A stretch of 64,000 bases of DNA from NCBI GenBank assembly GCA_030693705.1, contig JAUYAB010000058.1:1-64000 (forward strand). Direction: 5' to 3'. This DNA is from Ignavibacteria bacterium (lineage in GTDB: Bacteria; Bacteroidota; Ignavibacteria; Ignavibacteriales; Ignavibacteriaceae). Positions 1 through 9,574 of this stretch are shown here, in pieces. The number at the start of each line of letters is the position of its first letter. The first letter of the stretch is position 1. The notes beneath the pieces are model-generated. The model made no database searches. It was given only the letters and a program-made list of their open reading frames with translations, and was not told the origin of the DNA. Made by a program: the position numbers and the translations under genes.

Positions 1-967
1 CTTCTTCAAGTTTTTGTTTCTCTAAAGCTTCCTGGAAAAGTCTTTTGTTCTCAAGTGATATAATCGCAAGTGTACCGACGGAATTAATAAATTCGATATC
101 CGTTTCCGAGTATTGGATGTTGTTTATCCGTTTTCCAAGAAGAAGAAGTCCGCGCGTCTCCCCTTGTAGTTGCATCGGGATCATCAATTCAAAATTATAT
201 TTTGAAAGATTTGGGAAATCTTTTTCGATTCCTTCTTTATCATGTACATTTTCAATTGATGGAATATTCACGTGCGTCATAACATCCAATAACGGCGCCC
301 TTGGAACTGTTGACTCCAATATTTTAAGTTTATTCTCATCAATAATTAAAACAGCATAGGTCGAAAGTAGAAAATGCCCGAGGAGTGAATAGACCAAAAG
401 TTTGCTTATTCGGCTTTCATCATTTAGAACTCCAAACTCTTTTCCAAGTTCAAACAATGAACTGAGACGATTGACGCGGGAGTCGAGCATTCTATTCACA
501 TCTTTAAGCTCGTTTATAAACATCGCATTCTCAATAGCGGTTGAAGCAATATTTAAAATGGTTACAAGAAATTCCTTCTCTTCCGGCGAGTATTCTTTGT
601 GATTAATTTTTTCACCAAGACAAAGAATTCCCAGACATTTTCTTGATGAACAAATTTTTTCTGAATAAACCAATTTGGTTTGATTAAGATAATTTTGCAG
701 TCCTTCACTTGATTCTATTTCATCAACATGAGGTAACTCGGGGAAAGAGGAGATTTGTTCTTTACTTAATCCTTTTGATGAAAGGATTTTCATTTTATTT
801 TCAATGGAAAGAATGATGCAACCCTTGGTGGTAATGAATTTACCAAGACAGGTTAAAAGCAGATTGTTAAGCGTGAACTGTAAATCAAGGCTTGAGTTTA
901 CAACTCTACTAAATTCAACTAAAGCGGTTAAGTTTCTTTTAAGCTTAGTGAATTCAAGATTTTCCAT
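1..967 (-). CDS. Two-GAF-domain signalling protein, 3' part cut off by window edge
   Basis: A reading frame on the minus strand opens with ATG at 967 and stays open for 322 codons to the window edge. The start MENLEFTKLK lies 7 bases after the stop of the RsbW-like gene, so the two are probably co-transcribed. The translation shows two GAF-like sensory modules (about residues 10-160 and 175-310), each ending in the usual helix (TAIENAMFINEL and AIISLENKRLFQEAL), followed by the start of a charged helix (EKQKLEE). In this family such a linker often leads into a PP2C/SpoIIE phosphatase or a kinase domain, but that part lies outside the window, so the output domain is inference. The neighbours (RsbW-like kinase, STAS protein, SpoIIE phosphatase) make a partner-switching phosphatase the best guess. 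Confidence 0.8.
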   Translation of the reverse strand, partial: MENLEFTKLKRNLTALVEFSRVVNSSLDLQFTLNNLLLTCLGKFITTKGCIILSIENKMKILSSKGLSKEQISSFPELPHVDEIESSEGLQNYLNQTKLVYSEKICSSRKCLGILCLGEKINHKEYSPEEKEFLVTILNIASTAIENAMFINELKDVNRMLDSRVNRLSSLFELGKEFGVLNDESRISKLLVYSLLGHFLLSTYAVLIIDENKLKILESTVPRAPLLDVMTHVNIPSIENVHDKEGIEKDFPNLSKYNFELMIPMQLQGETRGLLLLGKRINNIQYSETDIEFINSVGTLAIISLENKRLFQEALEKQKLEE

Positions 968-974
968 CAGAAAG

Positions 975-1406
975 TTATGCGATTTTTTTTGTCAAAATTA
1001 ATTGATTCCCATTTCCCTCAAGGTTATGGTATTCAACATTATCCATCAAGTGACGCATTAAATGCAAGCCCAAACCGCCTACTCGCCGTTGTTTTAAGTA
1101 TGTCGGCATGTCGGGATCGGCAATTTGATTCGGGTCAAAACTTTTTCCATGATCAATAAGAAGCACCTTAAATTCTTTTTTAGAGATTAAAACACGAATG
1201 GTAAATTCCGTAGATTCATCATAGTTGTAAGCATGTTTGATAATATTAGTACAAGCTTCATCAACAGCAAGAACGATTTTATCGGTGATACTTTTATCAA
1301 TACCCGATTGCATGGCTTTTTCCTCTACAAATTCTCGTATTGTACCGAGGTTCTCCGTAGAACTTTTCACCTTCATTTCAAAAATATTTTTTGCGTTCTT
1401 ATTCAC
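975..1406 (-). CDS. RsbW-like anti-sigma factor / serine kinase (HATPase_c_2)
   Basis: This 143-residue protein is a stand-alone GHKL ATPase of the RsbW/SpoIIAB type. The N box reads VDEACTNIIKHAY, the G1 region is LLIDHGKSFDP and the G2 region is RRVGGLGLHLM, all in the expected order. In partner switching such a protein binds a sigma factor or other target and phosphorylates a serine of a STAS antagonist; the STAS gene lies directly upstream (16 bases away) and the SpoIIE phosphatase upstream of that. The target is not visible from sequence. The ECF sigma factor at 5.5-6.1 kb has its own anti-sigma gene, so it need not be the target. Length is normal for the family. Confidence 0.88.
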   Translation of the reverse strand: MNKNAKNIFEMKVKSSTENLGTIREFVEEKAMQSGIDKSITDKIVLAVDEACTNIIKHAYNYDESTEFTIRVLISKKEFKVLLIDHGKSFDPNQIADPDMPTYLKQRRVGGLGLHLMRHLMDNVEYHNLEGNGNQLILTKKIA

Positions 1407-1421
1407 GATTGTTTCAATGAA

Positions 1422-1769
1422 TTAATTTTTAAACTTATTTACAGCTTCTGTTTCAGTCGGAAAAATTTCATACAGAAGAGGAAAACCAAGGAGATCGAAA
1501 ATGTTATAAACGCTCGGCTGCATCCCGGCAAGTTTTATATCACCGGAATTTGTCCGCATCGTTTCAATAAAAGCCATGAAGACTCCAAGCCCGGCGCTGC
1601 TAATGTATTTCAGTTGTTCGAAGTTTACCACAACTTTATATTTGTTTTTGGTAATTAAGTCGGAAATGGCGTGCTCAAGATGCTGTGCAGTGTGCGCATC
1701 AAGATAGCCGTTAAGTTCAATGATGTTGACTTCACCGTTTTCGCGGTGCTTTGTTGAAAACTCAGCCAT
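1422..1769 (-). CDS. STAS-domain anti-sigma factor antagonist (RsbV-like)
   Basis: A 115-residue single STAS domain. The conserved phosphoacceptor region reads LKYISSAGLGVFMAFI, with serines in the expected loop before the GLG turn. In the RsbV/SpoIIAA family the unphosphorylated form sequesters the RsbW-type kinase, and a SpoIIE phosphatase restores this form. The gene overlaps the end of the phosphatase gene by 8 bases and is followed by the RsbW-like gene, which gives the order phosphatase, antagonist, kinase and argues for translational coupling of the module. Confidence 0.9.
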   Translation of the reverse strand: MAEFSTKHRENGEVNIIELNGYLDAHTAQHLEHAISDLITKNKYKVVVNFEQLKYISSAGLGVFMAFIETMRTNSGDIKLAGMQPSVYNIFDLLGFPLLYEIFPTETEAVNKFKN

Positions 1770-3825
1770 GCTGTTTCTCCAAATTATTTTTCCATTTAAA
1801 AAGTAGTAATGTTATATCGTCATGCTGCGGAGATCCCTGCGAAAAGAGCGAAACCTGGGTCATGATCTTTTTAGCAATTGTATCAACAGATTCGTTTTGA
1901 AATTCTGTTACAATTTTTTTAAGGGCAGGAAGACCGAAATCATCCAGGTTGCCGTCCTTAGCTTCAGTAACTCCGTCAGTATACAAAACAAAAATATCAT
2001 TTTCTTTTAATTGAAGAGAATATTCTTCTAAATAAAATTCAAATTTCCCGGAATAAGTTAATCCTAAACCAACGCCGCCGGGGAGAATCTCCCGGACTTC
2101 GTTATCCCGAACAAATAAAATTGACGAATGTCCGGCGCGTGATAAAAAGAGTTTTTCTGATTTAAAGTCAAACACACCGAACACTGCAGTAATAAAATTT
2201 TTCTTCTGAAGCGTTCTTTCAATTATCTCGTTTGTTTTCACCAAGATATCTTTCGGGTTATCAAAAGTCATCACCAAAGATTCAATAATTCCACGCAGTT
2301 CAGCCATAATAAATGCGGCTGAGATCCCCTTTCCCGAAACATCAGCAATAATAAACCCGAACTTATCAGCGGAAAGTTTAAAGAAATCGTAATAGTCTCC
2401 GCCAACTTCAAAAGCCGGAACAAAAACAGAAGAGATGTCTAAATGTTCAACTTCCGGAATTGACTGAGGCAGCAACTTACCCTGCATTTCGCGGGCAACA
2501 TCAAGTTCCCGTTCTAATCTTTCCTTTTCAATTGAGGATTTAAGCAGTTTGGCGTTTTCCGTAGCGATGGAAGCGTAATCAGAAAAAGTTTCGAGAGCGC
2601 TTCTATCTTCATCATCGAACGGAACCTCTGCTTTTTTAGCGACAAATAAATATCCGTTAACGTTGTTATGTGATTTTAGCGGAGCAGAAGCTGCATAACA
2701 AAATTGTTCATTCTTGGTTTCATGCTCATTACAAACTGCTACGCTTGCAAAGGTAATTTCTTTATCGTTGTTTTTATTTCTCTGAGAAAAAAGTACAGAT
2801 TGAATTTTATCCGCTGTAACAAAACCAATATTTTTAGGCGCCACCGGAGTTTTTGTTTCGTCATCGGTTAAAATGATCCAGGCGGCATCTGCATTACACA
2901 CTTTAATTGCAAGGTCGGTAATTGTATCGCCTAATTCTTTAAAATCTAAAACTTGATTAATCAATCGACTTAAAATTTGTAACGATGTTACTTCGGTTGC
3001 TTTCCTGTCGAATGCTTCTGCAGTCGGTAAATGGAACAGCGTAGTTACAAAAAGAAAACTGAAATAGATTACTCCGTAAATATTTAGCAGCAGGTTAAAA
3101 TAATTTAACGATGGAGAAAAATTGTTCAGCACTTTTGAAATTCCGTTATCTGAATGGATCAATGAAATCGAAATTCCAAAAAGAACGATTAACCCAAACG
3201 AAAAAAGGAGGAGCTGCTTTTTCTCCTTCTTTGATAAAAAAGCGATCCATGAGATTTTCAACGAATTTATCGCCATCAATATAATTGCATTCGCGGTGAA
3301 TGCCATTTTAATAAAATCCCAGCCGGCATATTTATCAAGAAGAGTGGCAAACGATGAGAGCACAAGAAAGACCAAAAACGCTGTAAAATAAGTTTTAACA
3401 TTTTTTCTTTGTTTAAGAAAAAAGAGAAGCCGGAATACCAGAAACAAATAAGACAGAAGAATAATTATTAACAGATCAAAACTAAATGTAATGAGGGAAA
3501 CAAAAATAGCATTCGAGGAAAGCAACTCGATCTGCTCCGCTCCGATTAATGAATGAAAACCTTCTAAAAAATTGTATAATAGGATGCTAACGAGCGTTAA
3601 GAAAAGCAAACTTTTTACCAGTGTTATGGCTGAAAAGTGTTTTTTAGAAAGGACCTGAGTTAAATTTAAAAGCGAAAAATAGAAGACTCCAAGGACAATC
3701 ATTTCATTGATAAAGGAAATGAGAAGACCCCCGGTGGAGAAAAGCATTCTAAAAAAAAACAAGCCTATGGCCGCTATCAAGAATAGCTGAACTTTAGGTT
3801 GTTTTATTTTGCTTGTAATTTCCAT
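1762..3825 (-). CDS. Membrane-anchored GAF-SpoIIE (PP2C) phosphatase, RsbU/RsbP-like
   Basis: A 687-residue protein. Roughly the first 260 residues contain seven or eight hydrophobic segments (for example FLIAAIGLFFFRMLFS and LLLFSFGLIVLFGISISL), so it is a polytopic membrane protein. A GAF-like module follows (about 285-430), then a helix with the phosphatase linker LERELDVAREMQGKLLPQSIP, and a C-terminal SpoIIE/PP2C domain with metal-binding motifs GGDYYDFF, IIADVSGKG, LYTDGVTEA and HDDITLLLFKW. It probably dephosphorylates the STAS protein encoded next to it in response to a membrane or ligand signal. The signal is unknown. Confidence 0.92.
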   Translation of the reverse strand: MEITSKIKQPKVQLFLIAAIGLFFFRMLFSTGGLLISFINEMIVLGVFYFSLLNLTQVLSKKHFSAITLVKSLLFLTLVSILLYNFLEGFHSLIGAEQIELLSSNAIFVSLITFSFDLLIIILLSYLFLVFRLLFFLKQRKNVKTYFTAFLVFLVLSSFATLLDKYAGWDFIKMAFTANAIILMAINSLKISWIAFLSKKEKKQLLLFSFGLIVLFGISISLIHSDNGISKVLNNFSPSLNYFNLLLNIYGVIYFSFLFVTTLFHLPTAEAFDRKATEVTSLQILSRLINQVLDFKELGDTITDLAIKVCNADAAWIILTDDETKTPVAPKNIGFVTADKIQSVLFSQRNKNNDKEITFASVAVCNEHETKNEQFCYAASAPLKSHNNVNGYLFVAKKAEVPFDDEDRSALETFSDYASIATENAKLLKSSIEKERLERELDVAREMQGKLLPQSIPEVEHLDISSVFVPAFEVGGDYYDFFKLSADKFGFIIADVSGKGISAAFIMAELRGIIESLVMTFDNPKDILVKTNEIIERTLQKKNFITAVFGVFDFKSEKLFLSRAGHSSILFVRDNEVREILPGGVGLGLTYSGKFEFYLEEYSLQLKENDIFVLYTDGVTEAKDGNLDDFGLPALKKIVTEFQNESVDTIAKKIMTQVSLFSQGSPQHDDITLLLFKWKNNLEKQHG

Positions 3826-3953
3826 TTCTGTCTGATGATTATGAATTAAGTAACTTTACAATTTTCTGTTCCAAATTATTAACTTTTGGCGGCAAAAAAA
3901 AGAGAGATGTATAAGCGGTAATTAGGTGGGATTGGGTGTAATTAGGCAAAATG

Positions 3954-3981
3954 AAAGGAAGCGTCTTTCAACGCTTCTTTT
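3954..3981 (-). terminator. Hairpin after the anti-sigma gene
   Basis: The arms gaagcg (3958-3963) and cgcttc (3972-3977), extended by A-T and G-T pairs, enclose an 8-base loop. Read on the minus strand the hairpin lies about 30 bases after the stop of the gene ending at 4009 and is followed by a pyrimidine-rich stretch. It fits a weak intrinsic terminator. Confidence 0.5.
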
Positions 3982-4008
3982 CTGATAATATGTGCTAAAA
4001 TATGGTTT

Positions 4009-5508
4009 CTAGATTTCTATCGGTTCCTTTTTTTTAGCTTCCTTTTTTAACTCTTTTTGGAGTTCCTTCTTCATTTTTTCCATATCAAGTTTAAATTTTT
4101 CCATCTCTTTTTTAAAAACTTCCATATCCTGGTTCATTCTGTCGTTGAACTTGAAAGTCTTCGAGGAATCCTGGAAAAAGAATCGGAAGAAATTTGCTAA
4201 AGAATCAGGATTCGGCATAACAAAATTTTCATCACCAACTTTAAACTCAAACTTCTGAACATTTTTCCGTTTCTTTTTGTCAGTGGAAACCGAAGCGCCT
4301 CCACTTTCATTTGTTTCAACTCGAATGTCGAATTGAAAATTTCTAAGTTGATCGAAAGCCACATCCAGTGCGGAGTTTATCGACTCAAAATCCGGTAAAC
4401 TTTCCATTGCTATTTCTTGCGGGATTTGAATCCGGCAAATATTGGAATCAATAAGAACTTTCATTTTTTGAGAAGAAGTAAATTCATCCGGGAAAACTTT
4501 GACATCGATTTTAAATCTTTTTAGTTTGTTTAATTCGTCGGAATGATTACTCATTTCTTTTTTAAATCTCTTGATCTCATTTTTCAACTCTTCTTTATTA
4601 ACGTGAAGTTTTTGTGTGAAAATGGTATCGGGACAAAAAACGAAATACGTATCATCTTCATGACTACCCTGAGCTGCAACTCTACTAACCGGTGAAACAT
4701 TGTTTGCTGCAAATGCAACCGGCATAATTCTGTCGGATACTTCTTTGTTCACACTCGCTACATACGCAAGTAAATCGGAGCGAATAGCATTGTGCGAATT
4801 CCAGATTTCAGGACTAACCGCCACCGTGTTTTTTTCGTTCACAAGAATATGAGAAGAAATTTCATCAGAGTGGCTTAGGAGAATTGAATCAACCGTATAT
4901 TTTTGCTCTTTGTTAAATTTGAAAGATTTTACAAACGCCGAGAGATTAAAAACATTCGCATTGTTCCCCGCAAATTTAACTTCCACAAATTGATTTCCGT
5001 TTGAATCACGATCTAATTGCAACATCTGCCGGTCTTCTTTGTTCAGCGGAAGATTATTATTAAAAGCGAAATTGAAAATATCTTCGCTGTTCAAATCAGC
5101 AACATAAATGAACGGCTTTAAGTTCTGCGTATAAAAATCAACGAGATTTGATTTTTGTTTTGATAAGAAAGACGGGAAAAAGTTTGGATAAAATTTAAGA
5201 ACGCCCATCAACGAAATTGAAATAATTCCAAAGGCAATTACAGGTTTCTTCAAAAAAGAAAATATTTTATGCGAACTTTTTTCAGACTTGATTTTTTCAA
5301 TAAGCCGGGCGGCAAAATATTCATCTTCCGGTAAACGTTTAAGAGACGATACATACTCTTTAGTTTTTCTTCCGGCTTCAACATCAGATTGCAAAACCGG
5401 GGAAGAAATTATTTTGTCTTCAAGAATATCTTTTTCATGCTTCGGTAGTTCATCATCAAGGTAAGCTGAAAGTTGTTCTTTGATATTTTGGTTGTACCAT
5501 TTCATCAT
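4009..5508 (-). CDS. Anti-sigma factor with one transmembrane segment and long charged C-terminus
   Basis: A 499-residue protein encoded immediately after an ECF sigma gene; the ATGATGA junction overlaps the sigma stop codon, and either of the two ATGs could start it (AAGGAG lies just upstream). The N-terminus (LSAYLDDELPKHEKDILEDKI) resembles the helical anti-sigma domain of RseA/zf-HC2 proteins, but the HxxxCxxC zinc motif is absent. One membrane span lies at about residues 88-107. The rest is periplasmic, with a low-complexity Lys/Glu helix at the C-terminus (about 450-499) that probably forms a coiled coil. Its role as the sigma partner is inferred from position and topology. Confidence 0.8.
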   Translation of the reverse strand: MMKWYNQNIKEQLSAYLDDELPKHEKDILEDKIISSPVLQSDVEAGRKTKEYVSSLKRLPEDEYFAARLIEKIKSEKSSHKIFSFLKKPVIAFGIISISLMGVLKFYPNFFPSFLSKQKSNLVDFYTQNLKPFIYVADLNSEDIFNFAFNNNLPLNKEDRQMLQLDRDSNGNQFVEVKFAGNNANVFNLSAFVKSFKFNKEQKYTVDSILLSHSDEISSHILVNEKNTVAVSPEIWNSHNAIRSDLLAYVASVNKEVSDRIMPVAFAANNVSPVSRVAAQGSHEDDTYFVFCPDTIFTQKLHVNKEELKNEIKRFKKEMSNHSDELNKLKRFKIDVKVFPDEFTSSQKMKVLIDSNICRIQIPQEIAMESLPDFESINSALDVAFDQLRNFQFDIRVETNESGGASVSTDKKKRKNVQKFEFKVGDENFVMPNPDSLANFFRFFFQDSSKTFKFNDRMNQDMEVFKKEMEKFKLDMEKMKKELQKELKKEAKKKEPIEI

Positions 5509-6104
5509 AGTAACTCCTTCTTCCAGGGTTCAAGATTTTTTTTCAAAGCTTCTCTTGCCCTAAAAATGCGTGACTTTATCGTTCCAACTTCAACTCCAAT
5601 CGATTCAGCTATTTCCTGGTAGCTCAGTCCTTCAAAATCTTTTAAGATAAGAGGCGTACGTAATTTTATCGGCAGTTGAGCGACAGCTTTGCGAACAATT
5701 TCTTGGATTTCTGTTTCATCATGTAAGTTGGATGAAGAATAAGAGAGCTCTTCTTCCGAAGCGGAAAAAGGAGACAAAATACTTCTGATCTTTACTTTGC
5801 GTAGGTGATCCCGGCATTTGTTAATGGTTATGCGATAAAGCCATGTAGTGAATTGGGATTCGAATCTAAACCGATCGAGTTTTTTAAAGACCGAAATAAA
5901 AACTTCCTGAGAAATATCATCGATCATATCTGCATTGTTAAGCGTAACAAAAATCAGGTTGCGGACTTTTTCCTTATGACGGTTTACTAATACTTTAAAA
6001 ACAGATTCATCTCCGTCGATAAACCGTTTGATGAGCGAAAAGTCATCATTCAGGGTCAATATTGTTTGTGGTATCACTGGTTCGTCTCTTTTTTCTTTTT
6101 CCAT
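5505..6104 (-). CDS. ECF RNA polymerase sigma factor (RpoE family)
   Basis: A 199-residue sigma-70 family protein. Region 2 is seen in DDISQEVFISVFKKLDRF and TTWLYRITINKCRDHLRK, and region 4 in LILKDFEGLSYQEIAESIG followed by VGTIKSRIFRAREALKK. Spacing and length are typical of extracytoplasmic-function sigma factors. It overlaps the start of the anti-sigma gene, the usual arrangement for sigma factors released by an envelope signal. The divergent STAS gene begins 220 bases away. Confidence 0.93.
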   Translation of the reverse strand: MEKEKRDEPVIPQTILTLNDDFSLIKRFIDGDESVFKVLVNRHKEKVRNLIFVTLNNADMIDDISQEVFISVFKKLDRFRFESQFTTWLYRITINKCRDHLRKVKIRSILSPFSASEEELSYSSSNLHDETEIQEIVRKAVAQLPIKLRTPLILKDFEGLSYQEIAESIGVEVGTIKSRIFRAREALKKNLEPWKKELL

Positions 6105-6324
6105 AACTTTTGACGGTTTGTTGAGAAATTTGTTCCATTTAAGTCGAGCTAAAATTAATCTTACCGCTTAAAATTAATGAAATATATTTGAAGAGCGGAA
6201 GATAAATCTGAGAAATGGCAATTAATCGCATAAATCTCCAAAAAAAGAATATTTAATCTTAAATTAACTTGGAAAAGAAACTCCGGCTAATTAAATTTTA
6301 GGTGAAAAAATAAAGGAGAAATCA

Positions 6325-6666
6325 ATGAAATTAAAAGTTGTTGAAAAATATGAAGCGGTCATTATCGAATTATCCGGAAGCGCCTTAGGCGGTAATGAAG
6401 CAACCGAATTTAGCGCCACCCTGCGCAAACTTTTGGGTGAAGGTAAAAAGAACATTGTAGTTGATTTAGGTGAAGTGACTTTTATGAATAGCTCCGGATT
6501 AGGTATGTTGATCAGCGGATTAACTACCGTTAAAAAAGAGAATGCTTCATTTAAACTTGCTCGTGTTACTGAAAAGATTGAAAGCTTGCTTGTAATTACC
6601 AAGCTTACAACAATCTTTGAATATTACGATACCGTGGAAAACGCTATCAAATCTTTCTCTAAATAA
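6325..6666 (+). CDS. STAS-domain protein (anti-anti-sigma factor)
   Basis: A 113-residue STAS domain with the phosphoacceptor loop VTFMNSSGLGMLISGL. It is a second antagonist-type protein, separate from the one at 1422-1769 and transcribed away from the ECF pair. A purine-rich site (AAAGGAG) sits a few bases before ATG. It is followed by a terminator, so it appears monocistronic. Its kinase partner may be the RsbW-like protein at 975-1406, but this is not shown by the sequence. Confidence 0.88.
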   Translation: MKLKVVEKYEAVIIELSGSALGGNEATEFSATLRKLLGEGKKNIVVDLGEVTFMNSSGLGMLISGLTTVKKENASFKLARVTEKIESLLVITKLTTIFEYYDTVENAIKSFSK

Positions 6667-6677
6667 TTAATTTTTAA

Positions 6678-8018
<1,341 letters not shown>

Positions 8019-8045
8019 CTCAATTTTTTTTACGGTATTTAAATT

Positions 8046-9260
8046 ATGAAGATGTCCGGTGGACCTGCTTCTGTTAACATTAAAATAATTTTGTTGTTAC
8101 TTGCTTTCAGCATTGGCGGCGGCACACTTTTTTTTACAAGTAATCTTGTCGAAAAACTTCAGGGAAAAGAACGGCAAATTGTTCAGTTGTACGCCAAAGG
8201 GTTGGAATATGTCGCGAACACATCCGACGTAAATGCAGATATTACTTTTCTTTTTGAAAACATTATCAGACCGATTGACTTTCCTCTTATTCTAACCGAT
8301 CAGAACGATAATATTAATTTAAAAAGTAAATCGGATATTCGGAACATCAGATTTGATCCCTCTCTTCCCGAAAAAAAATTGACTTCATTTTTCCGCAATA
8401 AATTAAACGAGATGGATGAAGCGAACAAACCCATCAACGTTACTTACGTGTCGGGGCATGATACGATCATATTAACAAGAATCCACTATGGTAACTCGGA
8501 ATTAATTAACCAGCTAAAATATTATCCGTATTTGCAGATCATGATCGTCGGTCTCTTTATTATTATTGGATATATCGGCTTTAGCCAAATTAAAAAAAAT
8601 GAACAAAGTAATATCTGGGTGGGAATGGCTAAGGAAACTGCACATCAGTTTGGAACACCAATATCAAGCTTGATGGGATGGATTGAAATACTTAAACTCC
8701 ATTATAATGATCCCGACAAAGTATTGGACACCGCCGAGGAGATTGAAAACGATGTTGAAAAACTGAATAAAATAACCAATCGATTTTCTAAAATTGGGTC
8801 TAAGCCTGAACTTAAAAAAGGAAATGTTACCGAACTGCTCTCGAGTGTTGTAGAATATTATAAAAGAAGAATTCCTCAAACCGGAAAGAAAGTTTCGATC
8901 GAACTTTTGGATGAAACAAAGATTGAAGCCAACCTTCACGCGGAATTATTCGAATGGGTCATTGAGAATTTAATCAAGAATGCTTTGGATTCGATCCCAC
9001 ACGAGAACGGGAAAATTACTCTCTCCGTTAAAAAGATTAAACACAAAGTTGAAATAGAAGTTGCTGATAACGGTAAAGGAATTGATTCCAAACGAAGAAA
9101 AGATATTTTCAGACCGGGCTACAGCACGAAGAGGCGTGGCTGGGGCTTGGGATTGAGTCTCTCCAAAAGAATAATTGAAGAATATCATAAGGGAAAGATC
9201 TTTGTTAAGAGCAGTACGATCAACGAAGGAACAATATTTAAAATTATTATTAACGCTTAA
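8046..9260 (+). CDS. Membrane sensor histidine kinase
   Basis: A 404-residue kinase with two membrane spans (about residues 12-32 and 161-179) enclosing a periplasmic sensor region of about 125 residues of unknown ligand. The phosphoacceptor region reads GMAKETAHQFGTPISSLMGW with His200; HQFGTP replaces the more common HEIKTP. The ATPase domain has the N box ENLIKNALDSI, the G1 box VADNGKGID and the G2 region GWGLGLSLSKRII. No HAMP domain is obvious and no response regulator lies next to it, so the partner is encoded elsewhere. It may be co-transcribed with purA. Confidence 0.9.
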   Translation: MKMSGGPASVNIKIILLLLAFSIGGGTLFFTSNLVEKLQGKERQIVQLYAKGLEYVANTSDVNADITFLFENIIRPIDFPLILTDQNDNINLKSKSDIRNIRFDPSLPEKKLTSFFRNKLNEMDEANKPINVTYVSGHDTIILTRIHYGNSELINQLKYYPYLQIMIVGLFIIIGYIGFSQIKKNEQSNIWVGMAKETAHQFGTPISSLMGWIEILKLHYNDPDKVLDTAEEIENDVEKLNKITNRFSKIGSKPELKKGNVTELLSSVVEYYKRRIPQTGKKVSIELLDETKIEANLHAELFEWVIENLIKNALDSIPHENGKITLSVKKIKHKVEIEVADNGKGIDSKRRKDIFRPGYSTKRRGWGLGLSLSKRIIEEYHKGKIFVKSSTINEGTIFKIIINA

Positions 9261-9574
9261 CACAAGAAATTCTTCGTTTTGATAATTTTTTCTCTTTGAG
9301 TGTAATCGAACATGCAATAATTTCTTTTCTCTTTATTTTCAACCATTTTTTCGTGGCACAGGAATTGTTTTATTTAAGATGCGATGAAATAAGTAGTTAT
9401 TTCATCATAGCACCCTCCTTATAGAAACACAAAAACTGCCAAGGTCTAGCCCTCTTCCTTGGCAGTTTTACTTTTAAAGAAGTTCAAAATGTTTTGCGAT
9501 CAATAACGATTTACAACTATTGTGAAGAAACTTTTTCAGAAGGAAATGATATAGCGGCAAGTAGCGGGATATAT
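9261..9574. other. Convergent intergenic region with two hairpins
   Basis: No gene was found here. It holds a perfect inverted repeat with arms gatgaaataa (9383-9392) and ttatttcatc (9397-9406) around a 4-base loop, and the bidirectional terminator listed separately at 9432-9469. Confidence 0.7.
9432..9469. terminator. Bidirectional intrinsic terminator
   Basis: The arms aaaactgccaagg (9432-9444) and ccttggcagtttt (9457-9469) form a perfect 13-bp stem with a 12-base loop and A/T tracts on both sides. It lies between the convergent kinase genes ending at 9260 and 9575, and so can stop transcription from both directions, including the hydrogenase operon. Confidence 0.85.
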
